In this document: piece by piece, positions 35,748-45,579 of the stretch
Position numbering within the stretch: the stretch's first letter is position 1
How the letters are laid out: each line of letters begins with the position of its first letter
Source of the DNA: Planctomycetota bacterium
Lineage (GTDB): Bacteria > Planctomycetota > B15-G4
Direction of reading: 5' to 3'
Length of the DNA: 45,579 nucleotides
Assembly (NCBI GenBank): GCA_003644265.1
Contig: QNBX01000016.1
Span: 1-45,579 of the forward strand
Program-made: the position numbers and the translations under genes
The notes under the pieces: model-generated
Told to the model about the DNA's origin: nothing
Seen by the model: only the letters and a program-made list of their open reading frames with translations
The model's database searches: none

Positions 35748-35896
35748 TCGCTCGGGGAGCCGTGCGCTGGGAAACCCGGCGCGACCTGAGGGCTCCGTGC
35801 GGCCGCGCCGATGGCGGCTGTCTGCCCGCAGGTTGGCTGGCGGCGCTGCGACACGGTCCGCGTCCGGCGGCGCGGCGGCGGACGCCGCCATCCGCG

Positions 35897-36556
35897 TCAG
35901 TCGATGCGCAGCACCTGGAACAGCTCAACCGGGCTGTCGGGGCCCACCGGGATGCCCAGCTCTTCGTACTCGGGGTACGCGGCCAGCACGTCCGCGCCGT
36001 CGATGAACACATCGTAGGCCTGCACCGAGCCATCGCCGTAGAGCACGTTGATGACCTTCTGGTGGTTGGGGCCGAACTCGTTGTCGTCCGCCGCCAGGAC
36101 CTGCTCGGACTCGGACTTGCCGCGAATCGGATAGGCCACCGCGTCGCGACCCGCGTAGCTGATGTCGGCCGAGCTGATGTTGTCCCAGTCGTCGTAGCTG
36201 CTGCCCATCTCGCCGTCGGCCCCCAGGTCGTTGCGGTCCTGGGTACCGGGGCAGGTGAAGACATCATTCTGGCGACCGGTGGTCTCGCGGAACTTGTGCA
36301 GCGAGAGCAAGAAGCGCATGCCCACCTCGTTGGGCCAGCGCCCCTTGTTGCGCTGGTCCTTGAAGAGCAGCAGCTGCGAGCCGATCTGGCGCAGGTTGTC
36401 GGCGCACTTGATGGTGTTGCCGTTGTCGCGCGCCGACTGCATGGCGTTGAAGCCGAACGTCATGAGCAGGCCGATCAGCGTGATGACCACCAGGATCTCG
36501 ACCAACGAGAAGCCGAGCTGGCTTCGCCGGCGCTGCATCAACCTGCCCGCGACCAT
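35897..36556 (-). CDS. Prepilin-type protein with H-X9-DG domain
   Basis: A 219-residue pseudopilin-like protein. A type IV prepilin leader ends with G-FSLVEILVVITLIGLLMTF, giving an N-terminal membrane helix after cleavage. The soluble domain holds YAGRDAVAYPIRGKSES and the exact H-X9-DG pattern at HQKVINVLYGDGS, which defines a planctomycete-type prepilin-processing-associated family. The ATG at 36554-36556 has a GAGGG seven bases upstream and lies two bases after the metK stop. The protein is thus coupled to an unrelated housekeeping gene. Processing would need the PilD peptidase of the pseudopilus system. Function unknown. Confidence 0.87.
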   Translation of the reverse strand: MVAGRLMQRRRSQLGFSLVEILVVITLIGLLMTFGFNAMQSARDNGNTIKCADNLRQIGSQLLLFKDQRNKGRWPNEVGMRFLLSLHKFRETTGRQNDVFTCPGTQDRNDLGADGEMGSSYDDWDNISSADISYAGRDAVAYPIRGKSESEQVLAADDNEFGPNHQKVINVLYGDGSVQAYDVFIDGADVLAAYPEYEELGIPVGPDSPVELFQVLRID

Positions 36557-36558
36557 GC

Positions 36559-37797
36559 TCAGGCCCTCGCCAGCTTGCGCTTCTTGGCCGCGGCCTTGCG
36601 GGGCTTGGCCGCAGCCTTGGACTTGACGCCCATGGCCTTGTCCGCGCCCTTGCGCAGCTTGTCCGCCCGGTCCGTCTTCTCCCAGGTGAACCCGGCGCCG
36701 CTGCGGCCGAAGTGACCATGGGCAGCGGTGGCGGCGTAGCGCGGCTTCTTGAGGTCGAGCATCTTCACGATGCCCGCCGGCCGCAGGTCGAACGTCTGGC
36801 CCACCAGATCGATGATCAACTGCTCCGGCACGGTGTTGGTGCCGAAGGTGTCCACGTGGATGGAGACCGGATCGGCCACCCCGATGGCGTAGGCCAGCTG
36901 CACCTCGCAGCGCTCGGCCAGCTTGGCCGCGACGATGTTCTTGGCCACGTAGCGCGCGGCGTAGGCCGCGCTGCGGTCCACCTTGGACGGGTCCTTGCCG
37001 CTGAACGCGCCGCCGCCATGGCGCCCCATGCCGCCGTAGGTGTCGACGATGATCTTGCGCCCGGTGAGCCCGCAGTCACCGTGCGGGCCACCCACCACGA
37101 AGCGCCCGGTGGGGTTGATGTGGAACTTGGTCTTGGCGTCGATGTACTTGGCAGGCACGACCGACTTGATCACCGTGATCATGTCCTTCTTGATCGTGGC
37201 GTACTTCACGTCCTCGTCGTGCTGGGTGGAGATGACCACCGCGTCGACGCGCTTGGGCTTGCCGTCCACGTACTCGACGGTGACCTGGCTCTTGGCGTCG
37301 GGGCGCAGGTACTTGAGCTTGCCCTTCAGGCGCATGTCGGCCAGGCGCCGCACCAGGCGGTGCGCCAGGTCGATGGGCAGCGGCATGAGCGAAGGGGTCT
37401 CGCGGCAGGCGTACCCGAACATCATGCCCTGGTCCCCCGCGCCCTGCTCCTTGAACATGCCGGCGCCGGCGGTCACGCCCTGGCTGATGTCGGGCGACTG
37501 CCGGTCGAGCGTCACCATCACGGCGCAGGTGTCGCCGTTGATGCCGTAGGCGTCATCCGTGTAGCCGATCTTCTTGAGCGTCTCGCGCGCGATCTTGGCG
37601 TACTCGACCTGGCTGCGCGTGGTGATCTCGCCGCTGACGACACACAGCCCGGTGGTGACCAACGTCTCGCAGGCCACGCGGGAGTTCGGATCCCCCTTCA
37701 AGCAGGCGTCCAGGATGGCGTCGCTGATCTGGTCGGCCACCTTGTCGGGATGACCCATGGAGACGGACTCAGAGGTAAAGAGGACCTTGCGGGTCAT
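36559..37797 (-). CDS. metK: S-adenosylmethionine synthetase with Lys/Ala-rich tail
   Basis: Makes SAM from methionine and ATP. It provides the cofactor for methylation, and in this window for the radical SAM enzymes. The 412 residues start [19 protein letters not shown] with the catalytic histidine (His16) and include [12 protein letters not shown] and [18 protein letters not shown], both signature segments. The last 30 or so residues (for example [18 protein letters not shown]) are a basic extension not found in typical MetK. The ATG at 37795-37797 overlaps the waaA stop (ATGA). A longer frame upstream is rejected. Because the start lies inside waaA, there is no leader for a SAM riboswitch. 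Confidence 0.96.
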   Translation of the reverse strand: MTRKVLFTSESVSMGHPDKVADQISDAILDACLKGDPNSRVACETLVTTGLCVVSGEITTRSQVEYAKIARETLKKIGYTDDAYGINGDTCAVMVTLDRQSPDISQGVTAGAGMFKEQGAGDQGMMFGYACRETPSLMPLPIDLAHRLVRRLADMRLKGKLKYLRPDAKSQVTVEYVDGKPKRVDAVVISTQHDEDVKYATIKKDMITVIKSVVPAKYIDAKTKFHINPTGRFVVGGPHGDCGLTGRKIIVDTYGGMGRHGGGAFSGKDPSKVDRSAAYAARYVAKNIVAAKLAERCEVQLAYAIGVADPVSIHVDTFGTNTVPEQLIIDLVGQTFDLRPAGIVKMLDLKKPRYAATAAHGHFGRSGAGFTWEKTDRADKLRKGADKAMGVKSKAAAKPRKAAAKKRKLARA

Positions 37798-39172
37798 GGA
37801 TGGTGCGCTCCGGGAGCCGATTTCTGGGCGGGATTCGAACTCCCAAGGGTACCCGATCCCGCGCAGCAATCCAGCGGCGGGGCCTCCAGCAGGCCGGCCT
37901 GATCGAGCGCCGCGAGGGTGCTCTCGGTGGCGCCCGAGAGCTGCTCACAGCCCGCTCGCGCCGCTCGCCCCATGCGCTGGCGCAGCCCGCCGTCCGCGAG
38001 CAGTTCGCCCAGGCGGCGACCCAGGGCGGGGCCATCGGGCAGCACCTCGAGCCCCCCCGCGAGGCGCAGCGCGTCGGCCTCCGCCTGGCAGCTATCGAGC
38101 TGCGGCCCCACCAGCACCGGGACGCCGGCCGCCGCCGGCTCCAGCACGTTGTGCCCGCCCACCGGCACCAACGAGCCGCCCAGAAAGACCACGTCCGCCA
38201 GGCCGAACAGCGCCTCCAGCTCACCCATGGAGTCGACCAGCACCACGCTGCCCTGGCGACGCTCGCCCGTCAGCTCGCTGCGCAGTACGAAGGGCAGCTC
38301 CAGCCGCCGCAGCAGCCGTCCGATCTCCGGCACGCGGTCCAGGTGGCGCGGGACCAGCAGCAGCACCGAGGCCTGCGGACCGCCCGCCGCCAGCCAGGCG
38401 CGCAGCACCGGCTCGTCCTCGCCGTCGTGGGTGCTGCCGGCCACGAAGACCGGCCGCCGCTCGGGCAGCCCCAGAGCGCGACCCAGCTCCAGGCAGGCGG
38501 ACTCGGGCGCCGCCTCGCTCAGGTCGTGCTTGAGGTTGCCGCACACCCGCACCCGCTCGCGCGGCACGCCCAGCTCGATGATGCGCTCGGCGTAGGCCGG
38601 GGTCTGTGCCGCCACCAGGGTCAGGCGATCGAACTCGGGCAGCCACCAGCGCAGCCGCCGATAGCTCACGAACGAGCCGTGGCTCACGCGACCGTTGACG
38701 ATGGCCTGGGGCACGCCGGCCGCGTCGGCCAGACGCATGAGCGTGGGCCAGACCTCGAGCTCGACCGTGACGATGGCTCGCGGATCCACCCGCTTGAGCA
38801 CACGCCGTACGACCCAGGGCAGGTCGAGCGGCCAGGGGATTACGGGGACGTCGGGAAACACGCGTCGGGCGGTCTCCAGGCCCGTGACGGTGCCCGTGCT
38901 GAGCACGACCGGCACGCCGCGCTGCACGATGCGCGCCAGCAGCTGCCGGCTGGCCTTGACCTCGCCCACAGAGACCGCGTGCAGCCAGAGCGGGCGCCCC
39001 CCGGGCAGCTCTGTGCCGCCCCAGCCCAGTCGCGCGGCGATCCAGCGCCACTGGCGCGGATCGCGCAGGGCGCGCACGACCCACGGCGCCAGCGCCAGCG
39101 CGCAGGCCAGGTGACTCAACAGCAGGTAGGCGAGGTGAGCCAGCGCGACCCGCGGTCGCGACCGGGTCGTGC

Positions 39173-39176
<4 letters not shown>
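37794..39176 (-). CDS. waaA: 3-deoxy-D-manno-octulosonic acid (Kdo) transferase
   Basis: Adds Kdo to lipid A in the inner membrane, indicating a lipopolysaccharide-containing outer membrane. The 460 residues have an N-terminal anchor ([20 protein letters not shown]), [42 protein letters not shown] and the nucleotide-sugar loop [20 protein letters not shown]. The GTG at 39174-39176 overlaps the secA stop (GTGA). The longer upstream frame runs into secA and is not used. It sits between secA and metK in a coupled row of genes. Confidence 0.95.
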
Positions 39177-41905
<2,729 letters not shown>

Positions 41906-41925
41906 GGTCAGGCGTCAGGTCCAGG

Positions 41926-41962
41926 AAAAAGGGGGCGCCGGGCTCTCGCTGGGGAGACCCGG
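41926..41962 (-). terminator. Hairpin with T5 tract just upstream of secA (terminator or attenuator)
   Basis: CCGGG+TCTC (41962-41958 and 41947-41944 complement) folds with GAGA and CCCGG around a 6-base loop and one bulge, forming a 9-bp stem at 41938-41962. On the transcribed strand it is followed by CGCCCCC and then TTTTT (41930-41926). It ends only 20 bases before the secA ATG. A simple terminator for the pyrD-regulator transcript, or control of read-through into secA, are both possible. Confidence 0.55.
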
Positions 41963-41993
41963 TTGGTGTCTGAGGTGCGGCTGGGGGAATGTC

Positions 41994-42821
41994 TCACAGC
42001 GCGCCACGATGCGACAACATGTGATCGATCATCGAGAACAGCAGCTCGGCGCGAAAGGGCTTCACGAGGAAGCCGTCTGCGGCGTCGAGCTGGCTCAGCG
42101 AGAGCTGCCCGGCGGTGGCGATCAGCACCGGAATGCCGCGGGTGCGCTCGCGCGACTTGAGCTCGGCGCAGGCCACGAAACCGGTCAGGCGGGGCATCTC
42201 GTTGTCCATCAGGATCAGGTCGTAGCGCTCGGGGTCGGCGGCCTCCACGGCCTCGATGCCGTCGTGGAGCACGTCCACTTCATAGCCCCGGGCGCGCAGC
42301 AGCGTGGCCACGGTCGCGGCGATGTCCCGATCATCGTCCACCACCAGCAGGCGCAGACCGTTGGGGGCCTCGCGCCGGTGAGGATTGCCCGCCACCAGCC
42401 CCTTGAGCTGCGCGGCCGTGGGCACGCCCGCGTCATGCAGCGCCGCCTCGACCTCCGCCTTCAGGTCCTGGTTGAAGGCCTTCAGCTCCGCGAATGCCGC
42501 GCTCTCATCGGGGCTCTGCAGGTCGAACATGCTGTCGTGCGTGTCAACCTCGAACACGTACTCGCCCTCCACCAGGTGTTCATGCAGCACGAGCTTCATG
42601 AACGGGTAGCGAGCGTTACCCAGGCGCAGCACGTAGCGGTGCACCTGCGCCTCGCCGGTGACGCGGGTCTCATCGCTGAAGACCGTCAGGCACGAATCGA
42701 GCGGGGCGGAATTGTCGCTGGGGAGCGGCACGTCCGGCAGCCCCTCGCCCTCGTAGGCTGCCTCGGCATAGATGTCGAGGGCCCTGCGCAGCAAGCCCAC
42801 CGTCATCTCGTCCAGCCGCAT
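41994..42821 (-). CDS. Response regulator with an unrecognised N-terminal domain
   Basis: A 275-residue protein. The C-terminal receiver domain (about 156-270) is complete: acidic pocket VVDDDRD (Asp162-164), acceptor Asp206 in LILMDNEMP, switch residue in LIATAG, and lysine in FLVKPF. There is no DNA-binding or output domain after it. The N-terminal 145 residues, with ALDIYAEAAYEGEGLPDVP and VHRYVLRLGNARYPFMKLVL, form a domain I do not recognise, and it may be the output or sensor part. An N-terminal output domain before the receiver is the reverse of the common order. The ATG lies 3 bases after the pyrD stop, so it is coupled to pyrD. Confidence 0.88.
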   Translation of the reverse strand: MRLDEMTVGLLRRALDIYAEAAYEGEGLPDVPLPSDNSAPLDSCLTVFSDETRVTGEAQVHRYVLRLGNARYPFMKLVLHEHLVEGEYVFEVDTHDSMFDLQSPDESAAFAELKAFNQDLKAEVEAALHDAGVPTAAQLKGLVAGNPHRREAPNGLRLLVVDDDRDIAATVATLLRARGYEVDVLHDGIEAVEAADPERYDLILMDNEMPRLTGFVACAELKSRERTRGIPVLIATAGQLSLSQLDAADGFLVKPFRAELLFSMIDHMLSHRGAL

Positions 42822-42824
42822 GGT

Positions 42825-43799
42825 TCAGGGCGTCCGCAGGGTCCCGATGACCTCGCTGACGCGCCGTCTCCCGGACGCGGCCAAGGCCTCGCGCATGCCG
42901 TCCACAATGCGCGGAACAGCGTCCGGCGCGCGGTAGTTGGCCGTGCCCACCTGCACCGCCGAGCAACCCACCGCCAGGAACTCCAGCGCGTCGTCCGCGG
43001 TCATGATGCCGCCGATGCCGATCACCGGCACGTCGACGGCCCGCACCACCTCCCAGCACATGCGCAGGGCGATGGGCTTGATGGCCGGCCCCGACAGCCC
43101 CCCCATGACCGTGGCCAGGCCCGGCTTGCCCGTGCGCCAGTCCACCGACATGGCCAGCACCGTGTTGATCAAGGAGACCACGTCGGTGCCGCCGTCACGG
43201 GCGGCGCGCGCGATCTCGGCCACGTCCGTGACGTTGGGCGAGAGCTTGGTGATGAGCGGCAGCGAAGTGGCAGCGCGTACGTCCGACACGAGCCGCTGCA
43301 CGACGTCCGGGTCGCGCGCGAAGGGCAGGTGGCCGCCCTCGACGTTGGGGCACGACACGTTCAGCTCCAGGGCGTCGATGCCCGCCAGGCCATCCAGGCG
43401 CCCCGCCAACTCGGCAAACTCGGCGCTGCTGCCACCGGCCAGGTTGACCACCAGGCAGGCGCTCTTGCCCGCCAGCGTCGGCAGCACCTGCTCGATGAAG
43501 TGATCGATGCCCTTGTTGGGCAGGCCGATGCTGTTGAGCAGGCCCGAGGCGGTCTCCGCCAGGCGCGGCATGGGGTTGCCCTTGCGTGGCACCTTGGTGA
43601 TGGTCTTGATCACCACCGCGCCGGCTCGCGAGAGCTCCCAGAAGGGCTCCATCTCCAGCCCCAGACCTGCCGTCCCGGATGCGGTCATGACGGGATTGGC
43701 CAGCTTGAGCGGCCCCACGTTGACCGAGAGGTCGACCTCGGACAGGTCGGGCGTCGCGCTGCGCTCTGGATTGGAGGCTGTGCTGGGTGCGGGCGACAT
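42825..43799 (-). CDS. pyrD: Dihydroorotate dehydrogenase, class 1B catalytic subunit
   Basis: Oxidises dihydroorotate to orotate in pyrimidine synthesis with FMN. The 324 residues include NPVMTASGTAGLG, AVVIKTITKVPRKGNP, and the catalytic cysteine in ALELNVSCPNVEGG, which marks the class 1 enzymes. VIGIGGIMTADDALEFLAVG and GCSAVQVGT complete the FMN site. Class 1B partners with PyrK, which is not in the window. The ATG at 43797-43799 has a GGAG about 11 bases upstream; a longer frame overlaps lspA and is rejected. A possible -10 element precedes it. A response regulator gene follows after 3 bases. Confidence 0.94.
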   Translation of the reverse strand: MSPAPSTASNPERSATPDLSEVDLSVNVGPLKLANPVMTASGTAGLGLEMEPFWELSRAGAVVIKTITKVPRKGNPMPRLAETASGLLNSIGLPNKGIDHFIEQVLPTLAGKSACLVVNLAGGSSAEFAELAGRLDGLAGIDALELNVSCPNVEGGHLPFARDPDVVQRLVSDVRAATSLPLITKLSPNVTDVAEIARAARDGGTDVVSLINTVLAMSVDWRTGKPGLATVMGGLSGPAIKPIALRMCWEVVRAVDVPVIGIGGIMTADDALEFLAVGCSAVQVGTANYRAPDAVPRIVDGMREALAASGRRRVSEVIGTLRTP

Positions 43800-43826
43800 C
43801 GGGGGCTCGGCTCCGGGCGAGCCGCC

Positions 43827-43832
43827 ATCATA
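43827..43832 (-). promoter_or_regulatory. Possible -10 element for pyrD
   Basis: TATGAT on the minus strand matches five of six -10 positions, 27 bases before the pyrD ATG in the 68-base gap after lspA. No good -35 is visible. Confidence 0.3.
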
Positions 43833-43867
43833 ACTCGCGGAGGCGGGCTGATGCGGGGCGGGGCGGC

Positions 43868-44461
43868 TCACTTCTGCGGGGCCGCCCGGGCCGCTCGCCG
43901 GTCCTCTAGCAGCAGGCCCAGCGCCAGCAGGGTGACTCCCACCGAGATGGCGCTGTCCGCCACGTTGAAGATAGGAAAGGGGTCGAAGAAGCGGATGTCG
44001 AAGTCGACCAGGATGAAGTCGCGCACCGAGCCGAAGCGAAAGCCGTCGTAGATGTTTCCCAGGGCTCCCCCCAGCACCAAGGCCAGGGAGAGCTGCAGCA
44101 GCCGGGCCCGGGCCGCGGTGCTGATCATCATGAACACCACCACCACGGCCGCGCCCACCCGGAACCAGCGCAGCAGCTCGCCCATGCCCTGCAGCGCGCC
44201 CCACATCATGCCGGTGTTGCGCACCTTGGTGAACCCGAACCAGGGCTCCACCAGCATGGTACGGCCGACCTCCGGCAGCGGCTCAAAGCAGACTTGCTTG
44301 CTCCACAGATCCAGACCGAGCACGAGCGCGGCCAACACGAGCCAAGCCAGCTTGCCCCGCAACGTACGCTCGCCGTCACCGCTGAGCTGGTGGGCCGCCG
44401 ACGGGTGGACCTGGTCAGGCCCCGAGGGCCCGCCGCCATCTGACGCCTCGGCCGCCGTCAC
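43868..44461 (-). CDS. lspA: Lipoprotein signal peptidase (signal peptidase II)
   Basis: Aspartic protease that cleaves prolipoproteins after lipid attachment, required for the lipoproteins in this window. The 197 residues have four membrane segments. The conserved boxes are KVRNTGMMWGALQG, GGALGNIYDGFRFGSVRDF with one catalytic aspartate, and FPIFNVADSAISVG with the other. I chose the GTG at 44459-44461, which follows the dksA-like stop after one base. An earlier start inside that gene is possible. The N-terminal 35 residues before the first helix are longer than usual and polar. Confidence 0.93.
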   Translation of the reverse strand: MTAAEASDGGGPSGPDQVHPSAAHQLSGDGERTLRGKLAWLVLAALVLGLDLWSKQVCFEPLPEVGRTMLVEPWFGFTKVRNTGMMWGALQGMGELLRWFRVGAAVVVVFMMISTAARARLLQLSLALVLGGALGNIYDGFRFGSVRDFILVDFDIRFFDPFPIFNVADSAISVGVTLLALGLLLEDRRAARAAPQK

Positions 44462-44462
44462 C

Positions 44463-45579
44463 TCAGAACCCACGCTCGGCCCGCTGCTGACAGGGCACGC
44501 AGGTGGTGGCGAAGGGCAGGGCCTCCAGCCGCCTGAGCGGAATGGCGTCGTCACACTCCGTGCACAAGCCGTAGAGCTTGGCGTCCATGGCTGCCAGGGC
44601 GGTGTCGATCTGACGCAACGTGCGCGCCTCGGCCTCCATCAGGCCCAGGGTCAGGTTGCGCTCGTACGCGTCGGAGCTGTGGTCGGCCATGCTGTCGGAG
44701 TCGACGTCCGGGTCAGCGGCCCGCAGCGCCTCATCGCCCATCATGTTGAGGTCCGCGAGGATGCGCGCGCGCCTTCCCTGCAGGTCCTTGCGCAGGGGAC
44801 GCAGCTGGGTGGCGCTGTACGGGCCCTTGGTCTTGCGCTTGGGCGGCGGCCCCTCGGGCTTGTCCGCGACGCCGGCGATGGCCGCTGCGGCCGCGGCCCG
44901 GCTGGCGCGCACAGCGGCGGCCCCCGTCAGTTCCGGCGCCGCCCTGGACTTGCGACGCCTCGCCGGCGTCGCGGTCTTGGCGGTCTTGGCGGTCTTGGCT
45001 GCCTTGGTCGTCTTGGCGGCCTTCGTGGCCTTCGTGGCCTTGCCAGCCGGCTTGGCGCTGCCTCCCGCGGCCAGCTTGCCCTTGCCCCCCTTGACGCCCG
45101 AACTGGACGGGGAGCTCGCACGCTTCGATCGGCTGGCGATGGCCGCCTTGATCTTGGCGCTGCGCGCGCTGCTCGTGGTGGCCTTGGTGGCCTTGACGGA
45201 GTTGCGAGACTTAGCCGCGTTGGCGCTCCTGGTCGCCTTGGTGGCCTTGACTGCCTTGGTGGCCTTGACTGCCTTGGTGCTCTTGACCGCCTTGGTGCTC
45301 TTGACCGCCTTGGTGCTCTTGACTGCCTTGGCGCTCTTGACCGCCTTGGTGCTCTTGACTGCCTTGGTGCTCCTGACCGCCTTGGTGCTCTTGACTGCCT
45401 TGGCGCTCTTGACCGCCTTGGTGCTCTTGACTGCCTTGGTGCTCTTGACTGCCTTGGTGCTCTTGACCGCCTTGGTGCTCCTGGCTGCCTTGGCGCCCCT
45501 GGCTGCCTTGGTGCCCCTGGCTGCCTTGGTGCCCCTGGCTGCCTTGGTGCCCCTGGCTGCCTTGGTGCCCCTGGCCGCC
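44463..45579 (-). CDS. DksA/TraR-type zinc-finger protein with histone H1-like N-terminal tail (5' end outside window)
   Basis: At least 371 residues are visible in one open frame with no stop from 45578 down to 44463. The C-terminal 110 residues are a DksA/TraR domain: a helical region with the acidic stretch PDVDSDSMADHSSDAYER, then a C4 zinc finger CTEC-x17-CVPC. DksA proteins bind the RNA polymerase secondary channel and modulate the stringent response. Ahead of this domain lie about 260 residues rich in Lys, Ala, Ser, Thr and Arg, mostly hexapeptides AVKSTK or AARGTK, resembling histone H1 tails. A GTG at 44910-44912 would give only the DksA domain, but the tail is in the same frame and clearly coding. 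The true start is beyond the edge. lspA follows after one base. Confidence 0.85.
   Translation of the reverse strand, partial: AARGTKAARGTKAARGTKAARGTKAARGAKAARSTKAVKSTKAVKSTKAVKSTKAVKSAKAVKSTKAVRSTKAVKSTKAVKSAKAVKSTKAVKSTKAVKSTKAVKATKAVKATKATRSANAAKSRNSVKATKATTSSARSAKIKAAIASRSKRASSPSSSGVKGGKGKLAAGGSAKPAGKATKATKAAKTTKAAKTAKTAKTATPARRRKSRAAPELTGAAAVRASRAAAAAAIAGVADKPEGPPPKRKTKGPYSATQLRPLRKDLQGRRARILADLNMMGDEALRAADPDVDSDSMADHSSDAYERNLTLGLMEAEARTLRQIDTALAAMDAKLYGLCTECDDAIPLRRLEALPFATTCVPCQQRAERGF
45235..45576 (-). repeat. At least 19 tandem 18-bp units encoding a Lys-rich hexapeptide
   Basis: On the plus strand the unit is GCCTTGGTGCTCTTGACT with few variants, head to tail without gaps, reaching the right edge of the window. 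In the DksA-like reading frame each unit encodes A-V-K-S-T-K or a variant (AVKSAK, AVRSTK, AVKATK, AARGTK). Variant classes are grouped by position, with the GGC/AGG (Gly, Arg) type at the right end and Ser/Lys units further in. This is what successive tandem duplications leave behind. Confidence 0.95.

Noticed and set aside
33997..36006. Plus-strand open frame of about 669 codons opposite the GT9 and radical SAM genes
   Set aside because: Antisense to two well-supported genes, low-complexity composition, no start signal.
37795..37870. SAM riboswitch before metK
   Set aside because: The metK start lies within the end of waaA, leaving no untranslated leader.
44463..44912. Short 149-residue version of the DksA-like protein starting at GTG 44912
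   Set aside because: The frame stays open upstream through the Lys-rich repeats with strong coding periodicity, so the short form would leave a clearly coding tail unexplained. It remains possible as an internal start.
45235..45576. CRISPR array
   Set aside because: Units are contiguous 18-mers with no unique spacers and are in frame within a gene.

Overview
The window is about 45.6 kb of very GC-rich bacterial chromosome (two sampled 60-base lines gave 73% in serS and 58% in the FG-GAP gene). It is densely packed, and many neighbouring genes share a 4-base ATGA or GTGA start/stop overlap. Gene content is housekeeping plus envelope functions of a Gram-negative-type cell: lipid A core (waaA), SecA, LspA, a TatA protein, a type II secretion/pseudopilus cluster and several lipoproteins. 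A pseudopilin next to metK carries an exact H-X9-DG signature. This motif, the abundance of FG-GAP and CRTAC1-type exported proteins, and the high GC point to Planctomycetota or a close relative. That assignment is inference, since no rRNA is present.

Layout, left to right. 1-3004 (minus): the 5' part of dnaK behind a good sigma-54-like promoter, an NtrC-type sigma-54 activator and its soluble histidine kinase. 3104-4611 (plus): a Sua5 / arginine-phosphatase-like fusion and rpiB, ended by a strong hairpin. 4686-5738 (minus): ribosomal protein bS21 with a long tail, and a PTS EIIA (PtsN-like). 5976-13648 (plus): gspD-E-F-G-H-I-J. 13762-15249 (minus): a lower-GC FG-GAP propeller protein, followed by a 425-base gene-free stretch with a short tandem repeat. 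15675-24012 (minus): sucC-sucD, then tatA-mobA-polyprenyl synthase-rhomboid-large exported protein-serS. 24052-25149 (plus): a two-domain dCTP deaminase.

25110-35664 (minus) is a seven-gene, mostly overlapping operon: radical SAM, GT9 glycosyltransferase, second radical SAM, membrane glycosyltransferase with TPR tail, CRTAC1-like protein, TPR lipoprotein and pyruvate kinase. Two perfect inverted repeats in an AT-rich patch precede it. This is the best candidate for an undescribed envelope-glycan or lipid pathway. 35897-45579 (minus) is one long co-directional cluster: a DksA/TraR zinc-finger protein with a histone H1-like tail, lspA, pyrD, a response regulator with an unknown N-terminal domain, secA, waaA, metK and the H-X9-DG pseudopilin.

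Points most worth follow-up: possible sigma-54 control of dnaK by the adjacent two-component system; the DksA protein whose N-terminus is encoded by at least 19 near-identical 18-bp units; the Sua5-YwlE-like fusion with the phosphoarginine-type threonine; and the radical SAM/glycosyltransferase operon with its palindromic upstream sites.
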